Below, piece by piece: positions 16,543 through 25,520 of a DNA stretch of 64,000 nt. The translations under genes were made by a program, and so were the position numbers. The notes beneath the pieces were generated by a model. The model searched no databases, was not told where the DNA came from, and saw only the letters and a program-made list of their open reading frames with translations. How positions within the stretch are numbered: the first letter of the stretch is position 1; each line of letters starts with the position of its first letter. This DNA is from Oscillatoriales cyanobacterium (GTDB taxonomy: Bacteria > Cyanobacteriota > Cyanobacteriia > CACIAM-69d): assembly GCA_004292515.1 (NCBI GenBank), contig RDXB01000028.1, positions 1 to 64,000 on the forward strand. The letters run 5' to 3'.

Positions 16543-17451
16543 ATGTCTGACCGCCCCCCCAGCAAGCGTCGCCCGGCCAGTTCCCGATCCGTGCAGCGCC
16601 TCATTCAATCCCCACCCAATCGCAGTCGTTGGCTGGGCGGAATTAGTTTATTGATTTGTTTAGTTTTGGGTGGCCAATGGCTGACTAGGCGGGCGATCGC
16701 AACCCACAGTCCAGACCTAACTCAACACTCATCTCAAGCCCCAGGCACTGGATTAGTTCCTCGATCGGCGACTGAAACAGTTCTGACAAACACAGCCTTT
16801 GGAAGCACGCAGAAACTTACACAAACCAGCCAGCGACGGCGCAATCGCCCCGCCATCAGGAGCTACTCACGGGCTGCCCTTGACTATTTTATAGAAGTGG
16901 CATTTGGGAACGAATTTTCAAATAATCCTGACACAAATTACATTCGTAAATGGTCGAATGCCATGCGCCTAAGTGTGCAGGGTTCGCCCACGAATACTGA
17001 TTTGGCTGACCTTGATCGAATCGTAGCCGAGCTTAATCGCTTGATGGCTGGACAAATGCAGATTGCGCGTGTAACCCAAGATGCAAATGCGACGATTTAC
17101 TTTGTGCCAGAGGCTGAATTTCCAACCTATGATCATCAATATATTCCCCGAAATCTGGGATTTTTTCGTGTGTGGTGGAACCAAAAGTTAGAAATTCAGC
17201 GAGCACGTATTTTAATTAGCACGACTGGTATTAATCAACGAGAGCGATCGCACCTGATTCGGGAAGAACTAACCCAATCATTGGGGTTGATGAATGATGC
17301 GGAAACCTACCGAGACAGCACCTTCTATCAAGGCTGGACTGATACGCAAGATTTCACCATGCTCGATCGCGACTTGATTCGGATGCTCTACGATTCGCGG
17401 GTGCAGGCAGGGATGGCGCGCGATCGAATTCGTCAGCTCTTTGGCCGATAG
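16543..17451 (+). CDS. DUF2927-domain membrane-anchored protein
   Basis: 302 residues from the ATG at 16543, chosen because GAGGAG lies 6-7 bp upstream; a TTG at 16519 is also in frame. One N-terminal membrane segment (WLGGISLLICLVLGGQWL, about residues 29-46) and a polar linker are followed by a DUF2927 domain (about 105-300). The domain contains HLIREELTQSLGLMND and DSTFYQGWTDTQDFTMLDRDLIRMLYDS. That HLIREE helix resembles a zincin-like motif, but enzymatic activity is not established. It probably acts outside the cytoplasm. Confidence 0.8.
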   Translation: MSDRPPSKRRPASSRSVQRLIQSPPNRSRWLGGISLLICLVLGGQWLTRRAIATHSPDLTQHSSQAPGTGLVPRSATETVLTNTAFGSTQKLTQTSQRRRNRPAIRSYSRAALDYFIEVAFGNEFSNNPDTNYIRKWSNAMRLSVQGSPTNTDLADLDRIVAELNRLMAGQMQIARVTQDANATIYFVPEAEFPTYDHQYIPRNLGFFRVWWNQKLEIQRARILISTTGINQRERSHLIREELTQSLGLMNDAETYRDSTFYQGWTDTQDFTMLDRDLIRMLYDSRVQAGMARDRIRQLFGR

Positions 17452-17466
17452 GCTTTGGTCGATCGC

Positions 17467-17550
17467 CTTTGGTTACTCATCTTTGGTTACTCATCTTTGG
17501 TTACTCATCTTTGGTTACTCATCTTTGGTTACTCATCTTTGGTTACTCAT
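17467..17550. repeat. Tandem repeat, 6 x 14 bp
   Basis: Six exact copies of CTTTGGTTACTCAT starting 15 bp after the DUF2927 stop codon. The exactness suggests recent expansion. Confidence 0.97.
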
Positions 17551-17555
17551 CTTCC

Positions 17556-17654
17556 ACCCACTAACAGGGAAACCTGTAGAGTACGCATTGCCCACCCACT
17601 AACCGCTTCATCGCCTCTGCGATCTGATGTACCAATCGTTTGAGGCAAAGGCTG
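17556..17654. repeat. Family B MITE-like repeat, left end missing
   Basis: It shares CATTGCCCACCCACTAAC, CTCTGCGATCTGATGTACC and the end GTTTGAGGCAAAGGCTG with the 16.1-kb copy. The left terminal inverted repeat is replaced by the 14-bp tandem array. Confidence 0.75.
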
Positions 17655-17837
17655 TGGGTGCTTAGTCCGTCCCCAAGGCTATGTTTCAAGCGGCCTCAGA
17701 TCGTTCGTTTTACTAATCATTGGGTTTACTTTAGTCTGACCTCATATTTATCAATTTGACGAATACCTAAAAACGGAGTTTGATGAGTAAGTAATTGAGT
17801 TCTTCAGCAATTTTCACTCAATAGTTATTCAATACTT

Positions 17838-18554
17838 ATGCGACTAATTACGGATTTTGATGGGCCGATCATGGACGTTTCCCATCGCTACTATCGGGTC
17901 TACCAATTTTGCTTGGCGGAAACCCGGCGATCAAACCAAGAAATTCAAGAATTATCAAAAACTGAATTTTGGAACCTGAAGCGCGCTCAGGTGAAAGAGG
18001 TGGAAATTGGGCGGCGATCGGGCTTGGATGCCGAGCAAGCCGAGCGCTTCTCGCAGTTGCGCCGCGATACGGTGCATCAGATGGATTATATGAGTCTGGA
18101 TCGGCCGGTGGATGGGGCGATCGAAACCCTAGAACGGCTGCAATCCATGGGTTGGGAACTGGTGGTCATGACCATGCGCCGGGTGCGGGAACTGGATGAA
18201 GCCCTAGAGCGCTGCCAGTTAGCTCAGTTTTTTGCGCCAGAGCATCGCTACTGTTTGGCGAATGACTATGTAAAAACCCGTGACGTGGACGACAAGCCCC
18301 GGCTGATGGCTCGGGCCCAGCGGGAATTGTCCCCCGCCCCCCTGAGCTGGATGGTGGGAGATACGGAAGCGGACATTGCGGCGGCGCGATCGGCTGGGAT
18401 TCCGATTGTGGGCGTGTTGAGCGGCATTCGCGATCGCGATCGCCTGGATGGGTATGAACCGGATGCGATCGCCCCCAACCTGAGTGGCGCAGTCAACTAC
18501 ATCCTGACCAAGACCAGCAAGGGCAGCCCCCGCCCAGCCACAACAACGCGCTAG
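17838..18554 (+). CDS. HAD-superfamily hydrolase
   Basis: 238 residues. Motif I is ITDFDGPIMD, with the nucleophile Asp near residue 6 and DG after it. Motif II is VVMTMR. Motif IV is WMVGDTEADIAAARSAGI. These are typical of phosphoglycolate-phosphatase-like haloacid dehalogenases. The helical cap (about 15-95) suggests subclass I. The substrate is unknown, and no partner gene is adjacent. Confidence 0.85.
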   Translation: MRLITDFDGPIMDVSHRYYRVYQFCLAETRRSNQEIQELSKTEFWNLKRAQVKEVEIGRRSGLDAEQAERFSQLRRDTVHQMDYMSLDRPVDGAIETLERLQSMGWELVVMTMRRVRELDEALERCQLAQFFAPEHRYCLANDYVKTRDVDDKPRLMARAQRELSPAPLSWMVGDTEADIAAARSAGIPIVGVLSGIRDRDRLDGYEPDAIAPNLSGAVNYILTKTSKGSPRPATTTR

Positions 18555-18590
18555 CCCTAGTGGCGTGACCAGACTAAAGCATTGGGTTAA

Positions 18591-18649
18591 TGTCGGGAAG
18601 TCCGTCGTGATAGACAAGGGGCTTAAGCCCCTTGCTCCCTAACGATCAG
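18591..18649. repeat. Family A MITE-like repeat, partial
   Basis: It contains GTCGTGATAGACAAGGGGCTTAAGCCCCTTGCTCCCTAACGATC (core with both short flanks) but not the outer ends. It lies between the 3' ends of two convergent genes and could also act as a transcription-ending hairpin. Confidence 0.75.
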
Positions 18650-18718
18650 TAGTGCAACCAATCAAAATAGACTAGTTACACTGCTAGACTTGATCGCCCA
18701 GGGAGTAGGACAGCCCAA

Positions 18719-19780
18719 TCACAACGCTGGCTCGATCGACAACCCAGCCCGACGGCGCAACACATCGAGCAGGGTTTGGAAATGCTCGGGGATGGGGGCT
18801 TCCGTGTCGATCCATTCGTAATCGATCGGGTGCTGAAACCGCAGCTTCCAGGCATGAAGCGCTTGGCCCGGTAGCTTTACGCCCAGGTTGCGGCCCGGGC
18901 CATAGACCGGATCTCCGACGATCGGGTGGCCCAGCTCGGCACTGTGGACGCGGATTTGGTGGGTGCGGCCCGTTTGCAGCTCAAACCGGATCAGGGTGTA
19001 GTTGCCTAAGCGTTCCTCAATGAACCAGTGGGTGATCGCCTTGCGGCCGCCCTTTTCAATCGGGACGATCGCCTGTTTTTTGCGATCGACCGGATGCCGG
19101 CCGATCGGCAAGTCCACCACCCCCCGATCGTCCCGAGGCGCACCGTAGACAATGCCCAGGTAGGTGCGTTGGGCCACCTTATAGCGCAACTGGGCTTGCA
19201 GGTGCTGGTTAGCCAGGTCGGTTTTGGCAAACATGATCGCGCCTGTGGTGTCGCGATCGAGCCGGTGAACCACGCCGGGCCGCTGCACCCCATTGATCGA
19301 AGGCATCTCCATCCCTGGCAGGGTTTGGCAGTGGGCCAACAAGGCATTCACCATCGTGCCATCGGCGTGGCCGGGCGCGGGATGCACCACCATCCCGGCG
19401 GGCTTGTTGACCACAATCACCTGGGAATCTTCGTAGAGAATATCCAGCGGGATCGCTTGCGGCTCCAAGCTCAGGGGGCGATCGGGCGGAATCGTGACCA
19501 CAATGCGATCGCCCGGCTTCACATCACTATGTTTGTTAGTGCAGGGCTGGTCATTGAGCCTCACTTGGCCACTTTCGATCAGTTTTTGGAAGCGCGATCG
19601 GGACAAGTTGGGCCAAGTCGCCGCCAAAAAGCGATCGATTCGCTCCAGGCGATCGACCATGCAATCGCAGGAAGTGGGATCCTCCGCCCCATCCTCCTCT
19701 ACGGTGAAGTCATTTGCAGTGATGCCATTTGCAGTGATGTCGTTTGTTGGGTGATCCAAAAAATTGTTACTTTCGTCCAT
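18719..19780 (-). CDS. RluA-family 23S rRNA pseudouridine synthase (RluD-like)
   Basis: 353 residues from the ATG at 19780; a longer in-frame start at 19903 would add 41 unlikely residues. An N-terminal variable tail (about 1-40) precedes an S4 RNA-binding domain (RIDRFLAATWPNLSRSRFQKLIESG ...). The catalytic domain has the signature HRLDRDTTG, with the nucleophilic Asp. LQTGRTHQIRVH and the GDPVYG turn are intact. The family makes pseudouridines 1911, 1915 and 1917 (RluD) or related sites; the exact targets are not determinable here. Confidence 0.9.
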   Translation of the reverse strand: MDESNNFLDHPTNDITANGITANDFTVEEDGAEDPTSCDCMVDRLERIDRFLAATWPNLSRSRFQKLIESGQVRLNDQPCTNKHSDVKPGDRIVVTIPPDRPLSLEPQAIPLDILYEDSQVIVVNKPAGMVVHPAPGHADGTMVNALLAHCQTLPGMEMPSINGVQRPGVVHRLDRDTTGAIMFAKTDLANQHLQAQLRYKVAQRTYLGIVYGAPRDDRGVVDLPIGRHPVDRKKQAIVPIEKGGRKAITHWFIEERLGNYTLIRFELQTGRTHQIRVHSAELGHPIVGDPVYGPGRNLGVKLPGQALHAWKLRFQHPIDYEWIDTEAPIPEHFQTLLDVLRRRAGLSIEPAL

Positions 19781-20112
19781 CCAAGATTCACTGACAGGAC
19801 TCGGGACAGGGGATGATGTCGCTGGACAGCCCAATGCTGCCACGCCACAGCGCAATCTCGCTTGGCATTCTACTGCAAAGTGTTGAGCCTTTGACCAACC
19901 CATTGTGCGATTGCATTGGTTGATTCCCTCGTCTTGATCAATTCATCTGGCTCGATCCACCAAAACAGATTTCACCAATTGACAACACTCGAAATGACGA
20001 GCTGAAACCGTGACAAAATAATTCTTGTTATAGGACATTGCCACAGGGTATTTTTGAAACTGTTTCGACCATTTCTAATCATTTCTGTAAACCCAATTTT
20101 TGCCCGATTCCT
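19781..20112. other. Divergent intergenic region
   Basis: Divergent promoters for the pseudouridine synthase and the PsiE-like gene must lie here. The only visible repetition is the short GCAGTGATG(C/T)CATTTG direct repeat inside the pseudouridine synthase N-terminus (19716-19745). No gene was seen. Confidence 0.5.
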
Positions 20113-20856
20113 ATGCGCCGATCTCCTAAGAATTCTGCCTTTGCCCGTTGGTTTCAGTGGGTCATTCGGGCTACCTACCACGATCGGGAGTTTTTAAAAC
20201 TGGCCGATGGCGTTGAAGGGATCATTTCCCGCGCCCTTTCCCTTGCCACCATTGCGGTCATTCTGGTAGCAACGGTGGATTTGATCTTGCTGCTAGCGAC
20301 GCAACTGTTTCGATCGCCAGTCGGCTTTTTCAATTCATCACTTCAGGAAATTTTTGGATCACTCCTCAGCATTCTGATTGCCCTAGAAATTCTGGAGAAT
20401 ATCACTGCTTATCTGCGAAAGCACGTCGTGCAAGTGGAACTGGTCGTAGCAACCTCTCTCACCGCCGTGGCGCGAAAAATCATCATCTTAGACTTGTCAA
20501 AAATTGATGGGTTGGAGTTAATTGGTCTGGGTTTAGCCATCATTGCCCTGTCTGCTAGCTATTGGTTGATTCGAGCAGCTAACCAAAAGCCCCCATCGAT
20601 CAACCCCCATCACCAAAGTGATGCCGATGATGACCGCCCGATTAGCCACCCGATTAGCCACGGGGGCGTTGGCCCCGCGATCGCTAACCCAGTGAGTCCC
20701 GATCCCGTGAGTCCCGATCAAACCCCATCCGCATTTACAACCACAACATTTACAACCACAACTGCCGAAACTGCCGAATTCTCAGGCACAGGAGGACAGC
20801 CCACCCCGGGCGATCACCCTGAAAACACCCCCCCTTCGCCACCGCCAACTTCTTAA
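20113..20856 (+). CDS. PsiE-like membrane protein
   Basis: 247 residues from the ATG at 20113. Four membrane segments (about 44-70, 85-105, 120-140 and 145-165) form the phosphate-starvation-inducible PsiE fold, with conserved LEILENITAYLRKHVVQVELV and a final helix LIGLGLAIIALSASYWLI. The C-terminal 70 residues are a Pro/Thr/Ser-rich tail with short internal repeats (SHPISHG, VSPDPVSPDQ, TTTFTTTT) and are probably disordered. The role of PsiE is unknown. No phosphate-regulon genes are adjacent. Confidence 0.8.
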   Translation: MRRSPKNSAFARWFQWVIRATYHDREFLKLADGVEGIISRALSLATIAVILVATVDLILLLATQLFRSPVGFFNSSLQEIFGSLLSILIALEILENITAYLRKHVVQVELVVATSLTAVARKIIILDLSKIDGLELIGLGLAIIALSASYWLIRAANQKPPSINPHHQSDADDDRPISHPISHGGVGPAIANPVSPDPVSPDQTPSAFTTTTFTTTTAETAEFSGTGGQPTPGDHPENTPPSPPPTS

Positions 20857-21024
20857 TCGCCCACCGATCAGTGGCATGGGGCACGAGCGATCGCCCACCG
20901 CGCTATCATCAATACGCATTGAATCCCTCGCTCAACAATCCCGCACCGATCGGGGACTGGGGACTCCGGTTGCTCACCTCCCGACTCAGTGCGATCGACC
21001 CGACTCATCTGAACGCGCCCGCCC

Positions 21025-22548
21025 ATGTTTGACGCTCTTGCTGAACGCTTTGAATCTGCCTGGAAAAAACTGCGCGGCCAGGACAAAATCTCCAGCGCCA
21101 ACATCCAAGACGCGCTCAAGGACGTGCGGCGGGCCCTGCTCGAAGCCGATGTGAACCTGCAAGTGGTCAAGCAGTTCATCGCCGACGTGGAAACCCGAGC
21201 CCAAGGGGCCGAAGTGGTATCCGGCGTGAACCCCGGCCAGCAGTTCATCAAGGTGGTCTACGACGAGTTAGCCGCCCTGATGGGTGAGAGCAACCAGCCC
21301 CTCGCCCAGGCAGAAGCCGCCCCCACCATCGTGCTGATGGCGGGTTTGCAAGGGGCCGGGAAAACCACCGCCACCGCCAAGCTAGCGCTACACCTGCGTA
21401 AGGAGAAGCGATCAACCCTGATGGTGGCCGCCGACGTATACCGGCCCGCCGCGATCGACCAGCTCAAGACCCTCGGCAAACAAATCGACATCCCCGTATT
21501 TGAGCTGGGAGCCAACATCAGCCCCGTTGAAATTGCCCGCCAAGGGGTCGAAAAAGCCAAGGCCGAAGGCTTCGACACCGTGCTGATTGACACCGCCGGT
21601 CGCCTGCAAATCGACGAAGCCATGATGGGCGAGCTGGTGCAAATCAAAGACACCGTGCAGCCCCACGAAATCTTGCTGGTGGTCGATGCGATGATCGGTC
21701 AGGAAGCCGCCAACCTGACCAAGTCCTTTAATGACGCGGTGGGGATCACAGGCGCAATCCTCACCAAGATGGACGGCGACGCACGCGGCGGTGCAGCCCT
21801 CTCGATCCGGCAAGTGTCGGGTCAACCGATCAAATTCATCGGCACAGGCGAAAAAGTCGAAGCCCTGCAACCCTTCTATCCCGATCGGATGGCCTCGCGC
21901 ATTTTGGGCATGGGCGACGTGCTGACCCTGGTGGAAAAAGCCCAGGAAGCCGTTGACCTGTCCGATGCGGTGCAGATGCAGGAAAAAATCCTCACGGCCC
22001 AATTTGACTTTGACGACTTCCTGAAGCAAACCCGCCTGATGAAGAGCATGGGATCGCTGGCAGGGATGGTGAAGCTGATCCCCGGCTTGGGCAACAAAAT
22101 CAAGGCCGAACACCTAGAAGAAGGGGAAGCCCGCCTGAAAATTGCTGAGTCGGCGATCAAATCCATGACCCTCGAAGAACGGCGCAATCCCGACCTGCTG
22201 GCCAGCACCCCCAGCCGTCGCCGTCGGATCGCCCGGGGATCGGGTCTGAAGGAAGACGATGTGAGCAGCCTAGTCACGGATTTCCAAAAAATGCGGACGC
22301 TGATGCAACAGCTTGGCTCCGGCCAGATGGGTTTCCCCGGCATGGGTGGCATGAATCCCTTTGGTGGCATGGGCGGCATGAATCCCTTTGGCGACATGGG
22401 CGGCATGGGCGGCATGGGTGGTGGCAACCCGATGGGCAATCCCATGGGCCAAATGCCTGCACCGGGCTTCCGGGGCTATAACAACCCGAATGCTGCCAAG
22501 AAAAAGAAGAAGCCCGGTAAGAAGAAAAAGGGTTTCTCGGATTTATGA
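21025..22548 (+). CDS. ffh: Signal recognition particle protein Ffh (SRP54)
   Basis: 507 residues. The NG GTPase domain has the P-loop GLQGAGKTTATAKLA, DTAGRL and TKMDGDARGG. A methionine-rich M domain (about 330-440) with SRRRRIARGSGL binds SRP RNA and signal peptides. It targets membrane proteins co-translationally together with FtsY and 4.5S RNA. The C-terminal tail is long and low in complexity (GMGG/NPFGG repeats, then a Lys-rich end). No SRP RNA or rpsP gene was found beside it. Confidence 0.96.
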   Translation: MFDALAERFESAWKKLRGQDKISSANIQDALKDVRRALLEADVNLQVVKQFIADVETRAQGAEVVSGVNPGQQFIKVVYDELAALMGESNQPLAQAEAAPTIVLMAGLQGAGKTTATAKLALHLRKEKRSTLMVAADVYRPAAIDQLKTLGKQIDIPVFELGANISPVEIARQGVEKAKAEGFDTVLIDTAGRLQIDEAMMGELVQIKDTVQPHEILLVVDAMIGQEAANLTKSFNDAVGITGAILTKMDGDARGGAALSIRQVSGQPIKFIGTGEKVEALQPFYPDRMASRILGMGDVLTLVEKAQEAVDLSDAVQMQEKILTAQFDFDDFLKQTRLMKSMGSLAGMVKLIPGLGNKIKAEHLEEGEARLKIAESAIKSMTLEERRNPDLLASTPSRRRRIARGSGLKEDDVSSLVTDFQKMRTLMQQLGSGQMGFPGMGGMNPFGGMGGMNPFGDMGGMGGMGGGNPMGNPMGQMPAPGFRGYNNPNAAKKKKKPGKKKKGFSDL

Positions 22549-22885
22549 GGGTTCCATAGGGGTTGTTCTGTCCCATTTGGGGTGTTGGCCCTGTTGCGGT
22601 CAGCCCCTTGGCGCTGGGGCTGGGTTGCTGGGCGAGGATCGGCCTGACGGGCTGAGTCTGGGGCTAGGGCGATCGCAGGCTGGGGGGATAGACTGGCGAC
22701 CGGGTTGCACATGAATGGGATAGCTGGGCGATCGCCCTAAGTCTCACGGAGCCTAACCTTGAGCGAGTCTTGACATCCCTGAAATGAGAAATTAGTTTAG
22801 GGCTGTGGCTGTCGGGCCGGGTTTGTCAACGGTTTGTCAACAACGATCGCCGCTCTTTAGCCCTTTCAGAATTAGGACATTTTTT
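22549..22885. other. Intergenic region between ffh and the TerB-like gene
   Basis: G-rich and without protein-like frames on either strand. The usual 4.5S RNA core (GGAAGCAGCC) was not found here. No clear terminator for ffh was recognised. Confidence 0.5.
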
Positions 22886-23356
22886 ATGCCTCGTCGTCTG
22901 CCTTCCCCAGCGGATCCTTTGGTCGAGTTGACTCCAGAAGAGGCGATCGTCGCTGTCGGGTTGATTACGATGGCCGCCGATGAAGCGGTTGAAGAAATCG
23001 AAGCCGATTTATTGATCGATATCGTTGCCGATTTTGAAATTTTTGAAGAGTATTCCGACGAAGACTTCGACGAAACCCTCGATAAGCTTTCCGAAGCCTT
23101 CGACGATCCGGGTATTGAGGCAGTTTGTGGCAGTGCGCTAGCCGCCTTATCGACTCATGAAGAATTTGCTGAAATTGCGCTGATTGTTGCAATTTTGATT
23201 GTGGCTGCTGATGGAGAAGTGCCCGAATCGGAGCAAGAATATCTCAACAGTCTGCAAGTGGCGTTGGGTATTCCCGATGATCGAGCTGAAGAGATTGTTG
23301 AATCGCTCTTTAGCGAAGAGGATGATGAAGAAGACGAAGAGGACGAAGGAGCCTAG
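22886..23356 (+). CDS. Acidic TerB-like (tellurite-resistance TerB family) protein
   Basis: 156 residues from the ATG at 22886, with AGGA 9 bp upstream. Acidic, all-helical, with two TerB-like blocks: EEAIVAVGLITMAADEAVEEIEADLLIDIV and EIALIVAILIVAADGEVPESEQEYLNSL. The AADG(E)xxxxE pattern is typical of TerB/DjlA-type metal-binding or scaffold domains. The C-terminus is a poly-acidic tail. It is probably cytosolic, with an unknown role. A bidirectional terminator separates it from the convergent sigma-factor gene. Confidence 0.75.
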   Translation: MPRRLPSPADPLVELTPEEAIVAVGLITMAADEAVEEIEADLLIDIVADFEIFEEYSDEDFDETLDKLSEAFDDPGIEAVCGSALAALSTHEEFAEIALIVAILIVAADGEVPESEQEYLNSLQVALGIPDDRAEEIVESLFSEEDDEEDEEDEGA

Positions 23357-23584
23357 TGAGTTGTTCTCATCAGGTCTTTGGCTTTGAGGCGATCGTCAAC
23401 CTACTTCTGCACCAATCATTAGCCAGAAAGCGTGCCTGGTCAGATTGCTAGGAGAGATCGTTTGGAGAGATCATTTGGAAAGATTGTTGGAAAAGGTTGC
23501 TGGAAAAGGCTGTTTGGAGTGAGTTAAGTCCCCCCTTTTCTCGGCTTGTTTCGACAGTGCTGGAACCCTAAGACTGGATTAGAA

Positions 23585-23619
23585 AAGCGATCGAACTTAG
23601 CCTGTTCGATCGCTTTTTT
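23585..23619. terminator. Bidirectional intrinsic terminator
   Basis: AAGCGATCGAAC (23585-23596) pairs perfectly with GTTCGATCGCTT (23604-23615) over a 7-nt loop. A T-run follows on the plus strand and an A-run precedes it, giving a T-run on the minus strand. It sits between the convergent TerB-like and sigma genes. The stem embeds the HIP1-like GCGATCG. Confidence 0.9.
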
Positions 23620-23710
23620 ATGTTGATTTATGTTGATTTAGGTTGATGGACTCACCAGGAGCATGGAACGAGCAGTCCCCATCTCGACCGATCGCCACCC
23701 ACCGACCTCA

Positions 23711-24589
23711 CTAGGCGATCGCTTGGGCCGCCGCCTGCATTTTGGCCAGGGCACAACGTTCGATTTGGCGAATTCGTTCGCGAGTCAGGTTCAGGTCTGC
23801 ACCGATCGCCGCCAATCGTGCATCCCCTTCAATGAGTCCGTAGCGCCGCATCACCACCAACCGCTCGCGGCGATCGAGCTGACCCAGCAGGTAAACCAAC
23901 GCCATGCGATCGTCCACAGCCTCCAACACACGCTCCGCATCAGCCTCTGGGTCTGCCAACACATCGATCGCCAAGTCCGCATCCACATGCTGGGTCAGGG
24001 GTGCGTCCAAACTTTTGGGAACCCGAGCCTGGGCCATCAGTCCTTGCAACTCCTGAAGGCTCATCCCCATCCCATCGGCTAATTGCGCCAAGGTGGGTGG
24101 TTGCCCGAGTTGGGCGTAAAGCTGCGCCATCAATTTCCGCAACTTGCGTAGGCGATCGCTCACCTGAATCGGTAGCCGAATCGTCCGCCCCTGATTGCAC
24201 AACGCCCGCGTTACTGCTTGGCGAATCCACCAAGTGGCGTAGGTGCTGAACTTGTAGCCCAAGCGATCATCAAACTTTTCCGCTGCCCGGTTCAGCCCCA
24301 AGCTCCCTTCCTGAATCAGATCCAACAGGTCTAAGCCCCGTCCTGTGTAGTGTTTGGCGATCGAGACCACCAGCCGCAGATTCGCCGCCACTAACCGATT
24401 TTTGGACTGTTGACCCCGCCGGGCGATCGCGCGGGCGCGACCCGACTGGGGACAATCGCGATCGCGCAACGACTGCCAAGCGCGGATCGCTGCCCCCAAT
24501 TCCCGCTCTTGATCAGCCGTCAGTAGGGGAATTCGACCGATTTCTTGCAGATAGACCCGTACCGTATCCGAATCAAGCGTTTTCCGCAT
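23711..24589 (-). CDS. Group 2 sigma-70 factor
   Basis: 292 residues from the ATG at 24589 (MRKTLDSDTVRVYLQEIGR). Region 1.2 is DSDTVRVYLQEIGRIPLL; region 2 includes NLRLVVSIAKHYTGRGLDLLDLIQEG and YATWWIRQAVTRAL (promoter melting and -10 contacts); region 3 follows; region 4 ends TRERIRQIERCALAKMQ. The short N-terminus without region 1.1 and the non-conserved end mark it as a non-essential group 2 factor (SigB-SigE type) rather than the housekeeping SigA. Its promoter region holds an 18-bp palindrome at 24827. Confidence 0.9.
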   Translation of the reverse strand: MRKTLDSDTVRVYLQEIGRIPLLTADQERELGAAIRAWQSLRDRDCPQSGRARAIARRGQQSKNRLVAANLRLVVSIAKHYTGRGLDLLDLIQEGSLGLNRAAEKFDDRLGYKFSTYATWWIRQAVTRALCNQGRTIRLPIQVSDRLRKLRKLMAQLYAQLGQPPTLAQLADGMGMSLQELQGLMAQARVPKSLDAPLTQHVDADLAIDVLADPEADAERVLEAVDDRMALVYLLGQLDRRERLVVMRRYGLIEGDARLAAIGADLNLTRERIRQIERCALAKMQAAAQAIA

Positions 24590-24826
24590 GATCTTGCGTG
24601 CCTCGTGATAACGACATCCTCGATGACTTGCTCCCTCAGCCAACATGGGGCTTGTGATGCTGGATGAACTTGGCCAACTGTCCCGGCGGGTGCGACAGCT
24701 CGATCAGCCTGACCAACTGCCAAAACCAACGGGTCAAGACTGGTGAGCCAGGGCCAGTTTGCCTACAGGACAATCGCCGAAAGAACAGACTCCATCAGGA
24801 AAATAGGGGTTTTAGATTTCTGTACG

Positions 24827-24844
24827 ATTAATGTACATTAATCA
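24827..24844. promoter_or_regulatory. 18-bp perfect palindrome, possible operator
   Basis: GATTAATGTACATTAATC is fully self-complementary. It lies 238 bp upstream of the sigma-factor start codon in AT-rich DNA. It could bind a dimeric regulator or form a small hairpin; which protein would bind is unknown. Confidence 0.45.
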
Positions 24845-25002
24845 CGACAAAACCTCAAGGTTTTTTGGGAATGGATTAGAACTGCTTGGGGATACCTATC
24901 CGCAGGCAGTAGCAGGCTAATGAAGTTATGCTTAAATGAGCATTCACTCAGGTATTTTTGAGATCTTGTCCGAAATTCTATTTGTCTCGTGGATGCGAGG
25001 GA

Positions 25003-25134
25003 GTATCGTCATTTCCTAGGAACCAGTTGAAATGATTGATCTCCGTTGCCCCCATGGTCGCAACAAGGAGCTGAAGCCCCTTACTCCCCACGATCCCATC
25101 ACGCTGGAATAGGGTTCCAGGCGAAATGACGGCA
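25003..25134. repeat. Family A MITE-like repeat, nearly full length
   Basis: It begins TATCGTCATTTCC and ends GCGAAATGACGGCAG, so both terminal inverted repeats are visible. The core is diverged (CAAGGAGCTGAAGCCCCTTA), and CACGATCCCATCACGCTGGAAT matches the right half of the family. Confidence 0.8.
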
Positions 25135-25212
25135 GACCCTAGGCCTGTCCATCTGGACTGTTTCATGCAGCGCGAGAGAGCCGCCCCCAACCTCCAAAAC
25201 ACGCAAAGCACC

Positions 25213-25250
25213 TAAAAAACAGCAGGAGCCGATCGAAATCAGCTCCTGCT
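25213..25250 (-). terminator. Intrinsic terminator of psb30
   Basis: On the minus strand AGCAGGAGC and GCTCCTGCT form a 9-bp stem (arms 25221-25229 and 25242-25250) followed by GTTTTTTAGG. It lies 140 bp after the psb30 stop codon. Confidence 0.85.
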
Positions 25251-25388
25251 TAGGAATTTTTGATTGTTTATTAACCAAGCATCATGCCGCTCCCGGGGCG
25301 GACAAGGCACTCGATCGCGCGTTCGTAAAACAGCAATGGCCGCAGATCCTGGACAGCCGATCAGTTCAGCTTCCAGGTCAAGGGCAAA

Positions 25389-25520
25389 TTACAGGTCGCC
25401 ACCCCGAAACGCCAAAATAAACACGATCAACGGGCCGGCAACCACCAAGAGCGCCAGCGTAGTCAGTTGACCCACCAGTAGCCAGTTGATACCGCCGATT
25501 GCATCCATCAGTGCTTCCAT
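25389..25520 (-). CDS. psb30: Photosystem II protein Psb30 (Ycf12)
   Basis: 43 residues: one membrane helix (WLLVGQLTTLALLVVAGPL) and the conserved end IVFILAFRGGDL, which matches the Psb30/Ycf12 family (typical end AGPxIIFLLAxRGGNL). It is a peripheral single-helix subunit of photosystem II near cytochrome b559. GGGAAG lies about 4 bp before the ATG. It is a single-gene unit with its own terminator. Confidence 0.85.
   Translation of the reverse strand: MEALMDAIGGINWLLVGQLTTLALLVVAGPLIVFILAFRGGDL

Larger units (their letters stand above)
24590..25212. other. Gene-free region upstream of the sigma-factor gene
   Basis: It contains the palindrome at 24827 and a family A repeat at 25003-25134, both listed separately. 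No coding frame is convincing. Confidence 0.55.

Noticed and set aside
17467-17550. Tandem repeats as a CRISPR array
   Set aside because: The units are directly adjacent without spacers and only 14 bp long. The same holds for all other arrays in the window, and no cas genes are present.
22549-22885. 4.5S SRP RNA next to ffh
   Set aside because: The conserved GGAAGCAGCC loop sequence is absent from this region.
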